The notes under the pieces were generated by a model. The model saw nothing but the letters and a program-made list of their open reading frames with translations, was not told where the DNA came from and did no database searches. 64,000 nt of DNA. Source: Trifolium pratense (Eukaryota; Streptophyta; Magnoliopsida; Fabales; Fabaceae). A program made the position numbers and the translations under genes. The stretch covers positions 4,114,001 to 4,178,000 of the forward strand of contig NC_060064.1 of NCBI RefSeq assembly GCF_020283565.1, read 5' to 3'. Below are positions 49,798 to 63,228 of this stretch, one piece after another; the first letter of the stretch is position 1; every line of letters starts with the position of its first letter.

Positions 49798-52700
49798 TAT
49801 TAATTATAAGGATCTAATTTATTTGATAAGTCTATTCTTTGTTGATGTTGTTTTTGTTTCATGTACTTAATTATACTCAAGTTTTTCAAAAGGAAGAGCA
49901 GCCAATGTTTATTTGGTCCTCTGCTTACCTTGCTATACTTTTTTTTTTTTTTTTGTATTAGTATGTGGTGAATGAAATTTTCACTTTAATATTATTATTT
50001 TTTTGTGTTTGGAATCATAATTTTAAATTGAGTTTTTTGTAATTGCGTAAAGCAGTTATAGTTATAGGTCGTTCGATCTAAATCAATAAATAAAATTATT
50101 TGACTTTGTGAATAATTTGAATCATCCAAGTCCCCCTCTGGCTTACACTAAAGGCTTTCATTTGATTGAATTAAATCAAATGCAAATTTCAATAGGTATC
50201 AGAATTAAATAATTTTCAAAACTTGTGGGCTTTTTAGGTGTTGTGAGAGGTGGGGTTGGACCTAATAAAGCAAGACCTAATATTATACAATGTACCCCTA
50301 CGGTTAGTCTTTTATTCCTATATAAGCCATAAAAAAAATGTCAATTTTGCCTTTTTTTTTTTATGACTTGTCATTTTCTTTTACCATTTCATTTTTCAAA
50401 CCCATCTTACAAAATATTAGTGGTTTAGGCACACACTTCACTGAAAAAGTGAAGAGATAATTCACAAATTCAGTTGCAGTTTAGGCACACGCTAAATTAC
50501 TAAAAATCTTTTCTCAATTTTCCGATTAAAAAATTTGGTTTCCAAAAAATGTTTATGTTTCCGATTTTTTTTTTTTTCAATTATCCGATTAACAAATTTG
50601 ACATTATTTATTGTTTGTAGGAATTTAAGACTAATGGTAGAGGTACAATGTATAATTTTCATCAAGACTATATAATAGGATTTACCCTTAACTCTCCTAT
50701 AAGAACTATAAGAAAAATATTAATAAAATGGTTGAGAGATCACTCTTCAATCTTGAAGTACTCAGATTTAGCGCCAAAAGAAATATTAATAATATTGGCT
50801 TGTATAATAAAAAAGTTAAAAAAAATAATATTTTTTAAGAATAGATTTGGGTTTGGACCATTTTTTAGTTTGAAATCACCCATCTACATAGTTTTTTCTC
50901 TCTTTATTTAATAACTGATTTTCACACATATATGATTAATTCTCTTTCAATATTTTTTTTACTGATTTGTCACCTTGCTATTTATAAAGGTGTAATAAAT
51001 GTCAACCATTTTAAAAATTTGATGAGTAAAATTATATATTTAAAAATAGAAGATTAGGGATAAAAAAATATTAAAATTGCACATAGATCAAAATATATAG
51101 GGATACCAAACACCAACATCTTATCTCTAGCGAGATGAGTCTCTGACAATTTTAGCAAGTGCTGAAATGTTCGATTCTATTTTTTTATTTTTTATTTTAA
51201 GTTTGTAAACGGAGTAAGAAAGACGATATTAAAACTTAAATCCAAAAGAGAGATTTTGAGTTAAAATCCAAATATTTAATTATCCGAGAGATTTTGAGTT
51301 AAAATCCAAATATTTAATTATCCATGAGATTTTTTCGGACAAGACACATTCCGTCTGTAATCTGCGTGAAAATAATTTTCCGTCTAAAATATGTTCGAAC
51401 TTCTTTTGAATTTCGTCTAAAAATTTGTCCAGTAGTGTAACTACATACAAAATATCATTTTAATGATATTAATATTGTTAGTTGAGTCAGAATTTACAGA
51501 CATTCGATCACGACTTTTACATATAAAATAAACTTGATTGAAAGGAGTAATTCATTTTATATATCTAGCAAGTTCTCTAGTAGATATTAGCCACAATTAA
51601 ACTATTAGAGGATTAGTATATGTAACACGATTTTATGAAGAAAAAAAAATATAGTATGTCAAACTTGTATTTAAACCAAATCATTTATGACTTTATAAAC
51701 AACTAGGAGCTATTAAATAACAAAATCCTTAAAACATTTTCAAAATGTTTGGCTAAAACTTCCTTCCATGTGAATAAGTGCATAAGAGAAGGCTACGAAA
51801 TCTATTGAACTTAATTTCTTACTGATCGATGTATTTCGCTGGCTAAAAAGCTGTCACTAGAATTTGTCAAAACATGATTTGTTTAGTAACATTAAGATTT
51901 TATTAGCGTAAACACAATCAAATTGTATTGTATTACTATTTTCTAATTTCTAGTGGTGATAGTTAAATAACTGCAACTATTGGAAAAAAATTCTAATGCA
52001 CGTTTCACATGTATATTTAATTAGGTAATTATTCTACTAGGGTGCAAAAAAATTGACTGAAATGGTGTTTCTTGTTAAATATGACGAAATTAAAGTATTC
52101 ACAATACTCGTTACTTTGAAATTTGTAGAATTGACGAAGTCAACATCATTGATTGAATTTGCATTTTAATTGAATCTAATTTGTCAAATTGATCCAAACA
52201 AGTACCATAACAATACAAAAAAAGCAAAACAGCGTCGCCCCATAACGACTAACAATGGAACTAAGTCGACGAAATCATGAAAATCACTTATTTGAATTTT
52301 TTTTAATAAAAAAAGGGAAAATGATTTTGAGGGTTAATAAGAAAAATAAGAAAAAACTAGGTTAATAAAGGGGGCAGTTGCTTTTTTTTTTAAAAAAAAA
52401 AAAACATAATGAACTAATTTCATTTCATTCAATATAATAGAAGAGATATAACCAGGTGGATAATAATTATGAACACTAGGACTAAACTAAAATAAAGATG
52501 TTATTTAGAGCTACTATACTGACTTGCCTCCTAACATAAGCTATATTGTACTAATTAGCATTTGAAATGAGAATGAAACTACAAGTTGAGAGCATAGGCT
52601 CATTCACACAAACGGTCATTACGCAAAACAACACAAACAATCATTACGCAAAACATTCGCAACCTGTTAAAGATAATTCTTCTTATGTGTATAAAATTGA

Positions 52701-53319
52701 TGCTTATCCTTGTTAGCAAAGATGCAATTGCAGTTTTTTTTTTTTTTTTTGACTAATTGAATTGCAGTCTTGAATTCCTTAACTAATAGTATTATATTTT
52801 TGACATTTATCTAATAAACTTTCGTGATAGAACATCCAAACTGCATTACTCTTTGTCTGTTTTTCACCCTTCGAGAGACCTTTGTATTATATGTGTAGTT
52901 GCAAGAATTGTTAAATTTAATTATAACTAGAAGACTTTACTATAATTCAAATGTCTTCCATGAGGTATTTCAAAGACCAAAAGCTGTCACAAGGATTTGG
53001 TCAAAATACATGTCGACAATGCATGCAATTCTGAGTTGAAGTTTATAGCGAGTAAAAAAATAATTCTATTTTCTAATTAATTACTAGTCGGTCTTTATCG
53101 AACATGGTTAGTGAGATTTTAATAATTCAGTAAATAATTAAAATTTAAAGTGAATCTAGTTTTGCTTTTATATTCAGCCATACTGGTTTACTTAAGCAGT
53201 CCATGCTATCAATTTTGACAATTTGAATGCCAATTGTAGTTAATCTATTCGTCTCACACACAATTTTTTTGTGCTATAAAAATAAAATAGGTGAGTATTG
53301 CCTTTAAAAAATCTAGAAA
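49798..53319. other. Gene-free AT-rich region between pectinesterases 2 and 3
   Basis: No gene, RNA gene or transposon ORF can be supported across 3.5 kb. Long poly-T/poly-A runs are common. A 38-bp tandem duplication lies at 51248-51323. The region probably contains unrecognised decayed repeats. Confidence 0.4.
51248..51323. repeat. 38-bp tandem duplication
   Basis: GAGAGATTTTGAGTTAAAAT followed by CCAAATATTTAATTATCC occurs twice in a row without visible change, then continues as a partial third start (TGAGATTTT). Confidence 0.9.
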
Positions 53320-53492
53320 ACCTAGTACTCCTATTTTGGTTTTCACCACCAGTTTAATCTGGTTCGGGGGTCAGTTCTAGCATCAAGTGGTTCCAGTCCC
53401 CTCTTGATCGCAGTTGCTCGCGGTCCTCCCTACTAAGTTCAACGTTAATCACCACTGAACCAACTAACGATTGGTACCTAGTACTCCTATTT
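53320..53492 (-). mobile_element. SINE (family A) with target duplication
   Basis: A minus-strand copy (body 53337-53475) with all family parts, flanked by identical 17-bp copies of ACCTAGTACTCCTATTT (53320-53336 and 53476-53492). The perfect duplication points to a young insertion. Confidence 0.9.
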
Positions 53493-53991
53493 GAACTCAA
53501 GTACAAGTGTAAAACCAAGAATCTTAAATAAAAACGTGACATAAATTCCAATTACGGTAGAGTGAAGACACCAAACTCCAGGCCAAACTATCTCTACATT
53601 AATTTGATATATATGATCCACCACAAGTCCACCTTACTATAAAAAAAAAAAAAAATACACACATTTAATTTTCTTTTATATCGCAAGTAGCCTACAGCAT
53701 ATTGTCAAATTATAGACAACCAATTTTCACCTCTACTGGAGGCTTTAAAGCTAGAACAAAACATAGATTATAGAAGGAAAATAATTTGTGATACCTAGTA
53801 TAGTAGTCGGTCAAAGACGTACTCATATACACAAAAAGAAAAGTCAAACCAAAGATTCCATTTTATAAAATCAGAATGCAATTTATATTTTACATTCAAA
53901 AATGTAAATGTGCGGTATATTAAGGATCTGTTTGAATTGACTTATTTTCGAGTTTATGCAAATAAATAATCAGCATTAGCTAACACAAAAT

Positions 53992-54217
53992 AGTGACTTA
54001 TGTGGTGTATGGTGCACACGTTTCGAATAACATTATAAAGAAATACGAATTTTACAAAATTCACCGTTGGATTGAAAAAATATATCATATAGATCATCCA
54101 TAAAAAAATGTAGAGAAATTGAAAATCATTTGATATGTTATTGAGACTCATCAAGATTGACGGTTTATGAGTTTTTATTGAATACCGTTAATTTTGACGG
54201 GTCTCAATAATATTTTT
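53992..54217. mobile_element. MITE (family A), shortened copy
   Basis: Matches the left arm and centre of 117-510 (GGTGTATGGTGCAC; CACCGTTGGATTGAAA; GAAAATCATTTGATATGTTA; ATACCGTTAATTTTGACGGG). It stops at a poly-A run instead of carrying the full right arm. Confidence 0.75.
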
Positions 54218-54514
54218 TAAAAAAAAAAAAAAACTTGCATTACCATTATATTAGTGGAATTCCATTCTTCTTCATTTCCCACCCTAGCCACCCGCCCTTC
54301 CTTAACAAGATGGCTCGGCGGGCCTTTTTGAAACAAGTTAGGAATGGGCCTCATTACCCATCTACTTATCGTATTTTTGCCCTTGGTAGGTAGTTCAGTA
54401 GCTGGTTTTTTCGAACGTTTTCTAGAATCATATGGGCAATTGTTAATTATTATTGATGTGTTCCACTATCATTATTCGCACTAAAACTACAATACTACAT
54501 TATTGGTTGTGATG

Positions 54515-54948
54515 TAGAGTGGTTATTAGGAGGATTTTCTAAGGGTGTGGAGAAGTGTTATGCGAATGTGGTGGAGTTGGTTGGGAGGACGGGGTGTGTG
54601 TTTAAAGGTCGTCAATATGCGAAAAGAATGAAATTTTGAAAGGTTGAAGCAAATGTGGATTCATTAGTGGTGGCTAATTGTCTCAATGACAATAGGAAAA
54701 AGGAGTCCGATGGAAATATCTTTGATGTGGAAAGGATACATCGCCTAATTCATTTGGATTGAGTGTTGGTGGTAAAGCATTTCTACCGAAAGGCTAACCA
54801 ATGTGCAGATACTGTTTTTTCGAGTCTTGTTCAACTCAATTGTGTCATTTAGTTGTCGGCTAATGTTATTAGAATTGTGACTCCTAATTTGATCTTGTTC
54901 TAGTTTCTTGCTTTTGGGCTTAGGCCCACCTTGTATTTAAAAAAAAAA
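54515..54948 (+). pseudogene. LINE fragment: RNase H-like 3' end
   Basis: With frameshifts and stops it reads GGFSKGVEKCYANVVELVG, then EANVDSLVVANCLNDNR, then VVKHFYRKANQCADTVF, the pattern of the RNase H-like end of plant LINE polyproteins. It closes with GGGCTTAGGCCCACCTTGTA and an A tail (54939-54948). 5'-truncated and dead. Confidence 0.6.
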
Positions 54949-55142
54949 ACTATATTTTCATAAATACATTTTTATAATAGCTGGTTGGTGGCCATTTAAT
55001 TGCTTCCATGCATAGTCATCATGCCACAACATCAAAATCAAGTAAGCAAATGTATATATAGTTGACATTTTTTTAACAAGCAATCCCTTCATTCTTAGAT
55101 TATCATAACTCATTTTCGTACGATCTAATCTTCATCCTCACC

Positions 55143-55150
55143 TATATAAA
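55143..55150 (+). promoter_or_regulatory. TATA box of pectinesterase 3
   Basis: TATATAAA about 85 bases upstream of the start codon. Confidence 0.65.
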
Positions 55151-55227
55151 CACCCATAATCCTTCCAACTAAGTACAAAACCACTCCTAATTAAATCCCT
55201 TCACTTAAAAAAATTATTAAACCAAAT

Positions 55228-57502
55228 ATGGCCTTCAAAAAAATTTCCTTCCTTACACTCTTCTTTTCTCTCTCACTTTTCATCTTAACATCATTACCAT
55301 TATCATCTCTAGCTGATAATCCTAAGATCCCACCACAAAAAATATGCGACTCCACCGTAGACCCTACCTTTTGCAAAACACTACTTGCTAATCAAAACGG
55401 CACCGTAATTGACTATGGTCGATTTTCTATCCGAAAATCCTTATCTCAATCAAGAAATTTATTAAACTTAGTAAATTCACATCTTCAAAATAAATCATCT
55501 TTGTCACAATCCACAATTTCAGCTCTTCAAGATTGTCAATTTCTAGCTCAACAAAATTTTGAATATTTATCAAACACTCATCAAACTACTAATAGTACTA
55601 GCAATGTTCTTTCCATTTCTCAAAGTGAAGAATTTCAAACAATTCTTAGTGCTGTTTTAACTAATCAACAAACATGTTTAGATGGTTTAAGCAGCACAAA
55701 TTCTGATCAAACGGCGATTAATGATTTAACGTCGACACTTTCAAATGATGCAAAGATTCATAGTGTGTCACTTGCTCTATTTTTAAAAGGTTGGGTTCGT
55801 GACAACAAAAAACAAACATCATGGCCACAAAATGGAAGACATTTGAATTTTCGTAACGGTCAATTACCGTTGAAAATGTCAAATGGAGTACATGCAATTT
55901 ATGATTCAGCTAGAAATCGACATGGGAGAAAATTACTTCAAACAGTTGATGAAAGTGTTACGGTAAGTGAAATTGTGGTTGTTAATCAAGATGGAAGTGG
56001 AAATTTTACAACTATTAATGATGCTATAAACGTTGCACCAAATAACACGGTTGCTAGTAGTGGCTACTTTCTTATTTTTGTTACGGAGGGTGTGTATCAA
56101 GAGTATGTATCGATACCAAAAAATAAAAAGTATTTGATGATGGTCGGAGATGGTATTAATCGAACAATTATCACCGGTGATCACAATGTTGTTGATAACT
56201 TTACAACATTCAACTCAGCAACATTTGGTAAGCAAATTATAAAGCTTTGTTAATTTAATTAGTCAATGTTCTTTAATTACAAGCTACACACATACGCATG
56301 AGCATGCTTAGAGTAGAACCAATAAAAGCTAGCTAACATAAAAGTTACGTTGAAATTTTTTAAAAATTAATATTTTCAGGACTATTTGATTGAAAATAAG
56401 CACTTTACTTACATATGAATTATGAGGTCCTTACTTATATGTTATATGCATGAATGAAAATTAATTTGTCACATGTATTTGGAGTATTCGGTTAATGACA
56501 AAATAACATGAGTATTTCGGTTACTTTTATTTTGTCACATTATTTTTAGGCTTAAACATGCTGTTTTATGCTATTAACTTGGATGCTGTGAGTTTGTTCG
56601 CAGATTCATCCTTTACGTTTTTAGCGACATTGAATTTGTGTATTTGATGTATCTATCAATTTGAATGAATGAATATTTTATTTTAGTCGCAAAAAAAAAC
56701 ATATAGATGATTTATAGATTGAAATCGTACTTAATTTATTCGATGAAACATATTATAGTTTAGTACATGATTTGAATATTCCTTATACTCTCTTTATGAT
56801 ATACTTGCAGCTGTGGTGTCACAAGGTTTCTTAGCAGTCAACATGACATTCCGCAACACGGCCGGACCAGTCAAACACCAAGCCGTTGCAGTAAGAAACG
56901 GAGCTGATCTATCCACATTCTACAGCTGCAGTTTCGAAGGTTATCAAGACACATTATACACACATTCAATGAGACAATTTTATCGCGAATGTGACATCTA
57001 TGGCACAGTTGACTTCATATTTGGTAACGCTGCAGTTGTTTTCCAAAATTGCAACTTATATCCCCGTCTTCCTAGTACCGGACAATTCAACGCTATAACC
57101 GCTCAAGGACGAACTGATCCAAATCAAAACACAGGAACTTCTATACATAATACAACTATAAAAGCCGCTGATGATTTAGCTCCGATGATCGGTACAGTTA
57201 AAACATACCTTGGTAGGCCATGGAAAGAGTACTCAAGGACAGTTTATTTGCAATGTTTTATGGACAGTTTGATAAATCCTTCTGGTTGGCGTGAATGGAG
57301 TGGAGATTTTGCATTAAGCACATTGTATTATGCAGAGTATAATAATACAGGACCTGGTTCGAATACGAGTTCGCGAGTGAGTTGGATCGGTTATCATGTT
57401 ATTAATGCTACTGATGCTGCTAATTTTACTGTGTCTAACTTTTTGGATGGGGATAGTTGGTTGCCTCAAACTGGTGTTCCATACTCAAGTGGATTGATAT
57501 AA
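55228..57502 (+). CDS. Pectin methylesterase with PMEI pro-domain (pectinesterase 3)
   Basis: Complete, two exons: 55228-56227 and 56811-57502 (1692 nt, 563 aa), intron 583 bp. Signal peptide about 1-28. The PMEI-like pro-domain has four Cys (KICDSTVDPTFC; DCQFLAQ; QTCLDGL). Processing motif RKLLQ is at 234-238, then VVNQDGSGNFTTI and the esterase domain with [37 protein letters not shown] and YLGRPWKEYSRTVYLQ. Secreted; de-esterifies wall pectin after the pro-domain is cut off in the Golgi. It resembles Arabidopsis PME7/PME41 in the N-terminal block (YGRFSIRKSLSQSR), and PME41 (AT4G02330) is the expected syntenic counterpart. Tandem paralog of the genes at 46545 and 61402. Confidence 0.95.
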
Positions 57503-59464
57503 TTAAGCAGAGTTACAAGCTAGGATATAACATCAGAGCTAAGCTAAGATTATTAGTAGTTCTTTGAATTTTATTATGTGTACTCTGTTGTATAATACTA
57601 GTATAAATGATTAAATAATGTATTGTTTCTCTGTTAATCACTTATAACTTTTCCATTAATATTTTTTGTGTATGTGTATGAAATTTCATTTACAGATCAA
57701 ATGTCTTGTTTTCTCAAATTTGTATCATAGGTGCATAAAAATAATACTAAATGCTTCATAGGTGTGAACTGGATGATCAGAGAATATTCTGAGGATGAAA
57801 GTGAATTTGTCAGATTTGTATTTGATGATGATTGGTGTGATTTTCTAGTATTTGAGGGAAATGTACCTGTAATAATGTTAGCACTTCAATACTCAAATCA
57901 GTAAATGAATGAGGTGAGAAAATATGCTAAATTGGGGCAAAAAGTGTGTACCTTGAAAGTGAATGTGTGAATGTTTATATAGAGAAATATTAGGATTTAC
58001 AGTGTGGTGGGGTTCCCATGTATAGAGGATCAACCACAAATATTTCCTGGAGTGTCATTTATCCAGCAAACATGTATTGGAGCCATGGATCCTCATTCTG
58101 TGGTCGTGTGTTCTTTCGTAGTCGTTTGAGAACGACATGAAATCATATCTGTTTTTAGTAGGTCTTTTGGTATATTTTGCTTTACCCAGTCCAGAACAAA
58201 GATTTCTATTGTAAAAAATAGCAGTAAATTGGTTTACTGTTCGTTGACACATTAGTCTCTAAAAGTATTAAAAATACATCTTTAAGTATCAAAATGATTA
58301 ATAATAAATAAATAAAAAAATTGATACATCCAAGAGACCAAGAGCAAGTTACAAGACCAAAATTGTGATTTGCTCAAATAATTTTATAACAATTCATTGG
58401 TACATGTAACCAAAAAAAAAAAATTCATTGGTACACGACTTGTCAACTCAATTATAAGAGTTTAATCTTGTAACTTAATTCTTTTACGGATGAAGTTTAA
58501 ATTCACTCAAGAATTGTTTGTTTTAACATTCTTTTTTCATAAACTAGACAAGTTGTAACATGATTAATGTCACTCTAATAAATAACGATCTGTCATTTCT
58601 TGTTTTTTATGAAATACAGCAATCTCTACTAAAAATAGAGTCAAATTGCCCAAGAACAGATAAAACGATAACTGATGATGGATCTATGAATGTTCTTTAT
58701 CATTAAACTATAGTCTTCAATAGAGATAAAAGGGGGAGGAAACAGGTAGTAGTTGGGGACTTGAGCTAGTAGAATTAGTTTAGAATGTTGTTGGATAGTG
58801 TAGAAGAATTTAGTTGATAATTGAAAGATAATAATAAGTTGTTAAGGACTTGGAGTAGAATGTTTTTCATCATGGGACAATAGACAACACATTAGAAATC
58901 AACTTGGATGAGAGATATAGTATGGTGAAGCCATCAATAATATTACTAATGTATCTCAAATACGTGAATATAATTGTACATATAAACTTATTTTTAGGTG
59001 TAAAAGATATTTTACATAATTCATTATAGATCCTTCATGATAATTTTTGTAATAGAAATTTAGTAATGATTTGTTGTACTAGCTACCAAGCATTCTAGAA
59101 AGATCTACAAGTATACATCATCTCTCTTAATGACTAATAGTTATTCTATATGTTACTAATGCACCGTAAAAGATTCTAGAAATAAGCATTATATTTCAAC
59201 AACGAGAAAACACGAGGAGCTTAACAAAATATTTCGAAAAATAGAGAAAAGAGGTGAGATATGCAAGAAGAGGGGTGGTGAGTTGACATGGTGAATCGTA
59301 ACTCTTCAAATAATAATACGAAAACATAAAGTGTAGATTACCCATTACTTATAAACTAATTTTCACACTATATCTCTTTTATTATGGGACTCATAATACA
59401 TCCGATCACACAACTTACAAGTAGTCTGGTAATAATAACCTGACATTAGATGGGTGAAAAATCT
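57503..59464. other. Intergenic between pectinesterases 3 and 4
   Basis: 3' untranslated region, then AT-rich DNA. No gene, RNA gene or well-defined repeat is recognised. Confidence 0.4.
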
Positions 59465-59930
59465 TGAATATGAGATTTGATATTGTTCCGATTGGGCCTA
59501 AAGCTCAATCGCTGAGGAGATCCTCTTTTTGGACCGTCGAGCACGGTCCAATTGCGAAGCAACCCATGAAGACCAAACTAGGGTCAATGGTCACAATATC
59601 TAACCATATTGTAATGGCCGACCACCAGAATGATGAGCATTAACTGCTCATCATGGCTCTTCAGCCGTTTTCCGGCAACCATTCTTTGGCCAAACGTTGG
59701 GGACTATATATACTCCACTTATACAGTGGAGTCGGGTACATTATCTTACTCTATGGAAATCTTGTTTCACACTCACACTGACTTAAGCATCGGAGCACAT
59801 ACAAATACACAACCTCCTTCCATTCACCGAAAGGAAGAAGACACCACCAACAAAATCATCTCTGATCCGATTACGATAAATTATCATCTTAAAATTTAAC
59901 TCAATTTTTATAAAACCGACAAACTGAACT
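59465..59930 (+). repeat. LTR-like retrotransposon remnant
   Basis: A GC-richer block with a TATA box (ACTATATATACTCC at about 59703) and the downstream CTGACTTAAGCATCGGAGCA motif, which is typical of gypsy-type LTRs in many dicots. No internal coding domains adjoin it, so it is probably a solo or truncated LTR. Ends are not fixed. Confidence 0.55.
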
Positions 59931-60670
59931 GTAAAGTGAATAGTATCAAGAAAAAAAATATATCTGATGTCTCTTAGTTGGACCCACATTAGGCCTAAGA
60001 GTGAGACAGTTGTAGATATTTATTTGAAGTATTCTATACCCTTTGGAGTTTTTTTGAAGATCTATCCGCGTTTTCATTGCAATTTCCAAAATTGAAAGGT
60101 TGAACCAGGGCAGACGGTGTCTACTTTTTCAAACAAATTGTTACATTACATTAATCTTTCCTATGACTATGACTATGAGTGAAGGCTTACTATTATATAT
60201 ATGACTGACTTCAGAGTCTTCTCTGATTGATTGATTGATTGCATATTTAGTACTATTATTGATCAAAACCAGCTTGCAAAAATTTGGCAAATATTGAAAC
60301 TTTGAATTGAAGAATTTCAGCGTCATGTAGCTAGAACCAATCACCGCCTCCAAAGTCGGCCCTACCAAACAGCTACAATTGGAAAATAGATCACTTTGCG
60401 CGTTCATCAAAGTCAAAATAAAACACAAAAACAAAAAACAAAACAATCTTGTTATCTAATTTCCTAGATTTCCATAGTGAAATACGACCAATCATTTAGG
60501 CCTATCTGTGACCCGACGACCTTATTATTTTTATATACTAAAAACCGTTAGAGCTAATGCTCAAGTCAAGAAGAAGTATTAATATCTTTTCATAATTCTA
60601 ATTTTTATAATCAACCTGGTGCCGGCAGGTAAAATATTACTACTAATCACCATATAGGAACATCTATAAT
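59931..60670. other. Intergenic stretch
   Basis: No gene supported. Short frames lack any recognisable domain. Confidence 0.35.
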
Positions 60671-60907
60671 ACAAATGCTAATGAATTTTTTTGGAACAGC
60701 AAACAATGAATTATATTCATAATGGAATAAGTACAAGAGGCACTAAACTCACACCTGAAGGAAAAGTAGAGGTAGTACTTCACCCCAAAACTATTAGACA
60801 GAGTAAACTCAAAACCTATAAATACATACCAAAGATTAACGAACAATACAATCAAGAGGATTAACGCGCCACTCATAAAATAAAACAATCAAGACAAATG
60901 CTAATGA
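60671..60907 (-). mobile_element. Short non-LTR retroelement insertion
   Basis: A 14-bp target duplication ACAAATGCTAATGA (60671-60684 and 60894-60907) surrounds a 209-bp insert. Its minus-strand 3' end reads TTCATTGTTTGCTGTTCC and then an A run. This parallels the element at 5178-5613 and indicates a heavily 5'-truncated LINE or a SINE using its machinery. Confidence 0.8.
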
Positions 60908-61319
60908 GTGATCTAATAACATTGTTTAATAAGTTAAATCTTAACTTGTAATACAAGTCTTGTATCACTCCCATGCTATTGTGATCCTAAACATTTGCCT
61001 CATTTTAAATATGAACAGAACAAAGTATTAGGACATTTTTAGTAGGCAGGACAGGACAAAGGATTCGGTAGATCAATCACTCATATTATTAATTAAATCA
61101 CCACCCACTCCATTAATCATAAAACTACTCCTAAATTAATCTACAAATCTTAGTGTGAAACAAACTGATAATTCCAATTTCCCAAGAAGTGTCATATATT
61201 CCATACTAATACGTTTGTACATTGACAAATCAACACTAGTCAACGTTTAGCAGCAGTAAAAATGTATACGTAAAATTTCATGTTTTGATCTTATGTTAAA
61301 AAATTGCCACCCTCTCCAC
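60908..61319. other. Promoter-proximal region of pectinesterase 4
   Basis: AT-rich upstream DNA. Apart from the TATA box that follows, no specific regulatory element is claimed. Confidence 0.35.
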
Positions 61320-61326
61320 TATAAAT
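61320..61326 (+). promoter_or_regulatory. TATA box of pectinesterase 4
   Basis: TATAAAT about 80 bases upstream of the start codon, the same spacing as for pectinesterases 1 and 3. Confidence 0.55.
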
Positions 61327-61401
61327 TGAATGTGACACCATGTTTCCAAATCACTAGCACCAACATTCTTGTTCCATATTATATATCCAAAAAAACACAA
61401 T

Positions 61402-63228
61402 ATGGCTTCTTCTTCTTCCAAGTTATGTAATCCCCTCTCAATATTTCTTATTCTTTCATTTGCTTCTATAGCATTTTCCGACACCGTGACTAGTCCAAAT
61501 CCAATTACGCCTACTTCTCCGGGCACGGCGTGCAAATCCACCCCTGACCCAACCTATTGCAAATCCATTCTTCCTCCTCAAAATGGCAATGTTTATGATT
61601 ATGGTCGATTCTCGGTCAAAAAATCTCTATCACAATCCCGAAAATTCTCGAACCTAATCAACCAATATCTCCAACGTCGCTCAAAACTTTCCACCACCGC
61701 TATACGAGCGCTACAAGATTGTCAATCACTTAGCGACCTCAACTTTGATTTCCTTTCGAGTTCTTTTCTAACCGTTAACAAAACAACTAAGTTTCTTCCA
61801 AGTTTACAAGCCGAAAACATCCAAACATTACTTAGCGCGATTCTGACAAACCAACAAACATGTTTAGATGGTCTTAAAGACACTTCCTCCGCTTGGAGTT
61901 TTAGAAATGGACTCACAGTTCCACTTTCTAATGACACCAAACTCTATAGTGTTTCTCTTGCTTTCTTTACTAAAGGTTGGGTTCCTAAAACCAAACCAAA
62001 AACCTCCTTTCATAATAATGTGCATCCCTCATTTAAAAACGGCCGTTTGCCACTTAAGATGTCGAGCAAGACACGTGCGATTTACGAATCAGTTAGTCGT
62101 AGAAAGCTTCTTCAAAGTAATCAAGTTGGTGAGGATGTTGTGGTGAGAGATATTGTGACAGTTAGTCAAGATGGAAGTGGAAACTTTACGACGATTAATG
62201 ATGCTATTGCTGCAGCTCCAAATAAATCTGTTTCTACTGATGGTTATTTCTTGATCTATGTTACTGCTGGTGTTTATGAAGAGTATGTTAATATTGATAA
62301 GAAAAAGACTTATTTGATGATGATTGGAGATGGTATCAACAAGACTATCATCACCGGAAATCATAGTGTTGTCGATGGATGGACCACATTCGGCTCCCCA
62401 ACTTTCGGTAATTTTACTTAAAAAAATACTTCATCTGTAACATATTATAAGCAAAAATCACTTTTACCGTTAGAAAAACTTATTTTGTTTTCTTATGTCT
62501 CTAATTTTCGTTGTTATTTTAATGTTGCAGCTGTGGTTGGACAAGGATTCGTGGGTGTGAATATGACCATCCGTAACACCGCGGGTGCTATAAAGCACCA
62601 AGCAGTGGCACTTCGTAACGGGGCAGATTTATCGACCTTTTACAGTTGCAGTTTCGAAGGGTACCAAGACACATTATACACACATTCGCTAAGACAATTC
62701 TATAGAGAATGTGACATATACGGTACAGTTGATTTCATATTCGGAAATGCTAAGGTTGTTTTCCAAAATTGTAACCTTTATCCTCGTCTTCCAATGAGTG
62801 GACAATTCAATGCAATCACAGCACAAGGTAGAACAGATCCAAATCAAGACACAGGTACTTCCATTCACAATTGTACAATTAAAGGTGCAGATGATTTAGT
62901 TTCTAGTAATGGTAAAGTTGCAACATATTTGGGTAGACCATGGAAAGAGTATTCAAGAACAGTTTATATGCAAACATTTATGGATAATGTGATTAATGTT
63001 GCTGGTTGGCGTGCTTGGGATGGAGAATTTGCATTAAGTACATTATATTATGCTGAGTTTAATAATACTGGACCAGGGTCTAATACTGATGGAAGAGTGA
63101 CATGGCAAGGTTATCATGTGATTAATGCTAGTGATGCTGCTAATTTTACTGTGGCAAATTTCTTGCTTGGTGATGATTGGTTACCTCAGACAGGGGTGTC
63201 TTACACTAATAACTTGATTAATATTTAA
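61402..63228 (+). CDS. Pectin methylesterase with PMEI pro-domain (pectinesterase 4)
   Basis: Complete, two exons: 61402-62407 and 62531-63228 (1704 nt, 567 aa), intron only 123 bp. The start is the ATG of MASSSSKLC; the frame is open further upstream but without an ATG. Signal peptide about 1-26, then a Pro/Thr-rich linker. The pro-domain has ACKSTPDPTYC, YGRFSVKKSLSQSRKF, DCQSLSD and QTCLDGL. Processing motif RRKLLQ is at 233-238, then VTVSQDGSGNFTTI. The esterase domain has [37 protein letters not shown] and YLGRPWKEYSRTVYMQ. The intron position is identical to that of pectinesterase 3 (after the G of TTYG, before CTGTGGT), confirming tandem duplication. PME7/PME41-like. Cell-wall pectin is the expected substrate. 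Confidence 0.95.

Noticed and set aside
50648..50911. 87-codon plus-strand frame
   Set aside because: AT-rich, Ile/Lys/Phe-biased translation without domain or codon signature; expected by chance.
61369..61401. Eleven extra N-terminal codons on pectinesterase 4
   Set aside because: They begin with TTG, not ATG, and precede a normal signal peptide starting MASSSSKLC; the region is 5' leader.
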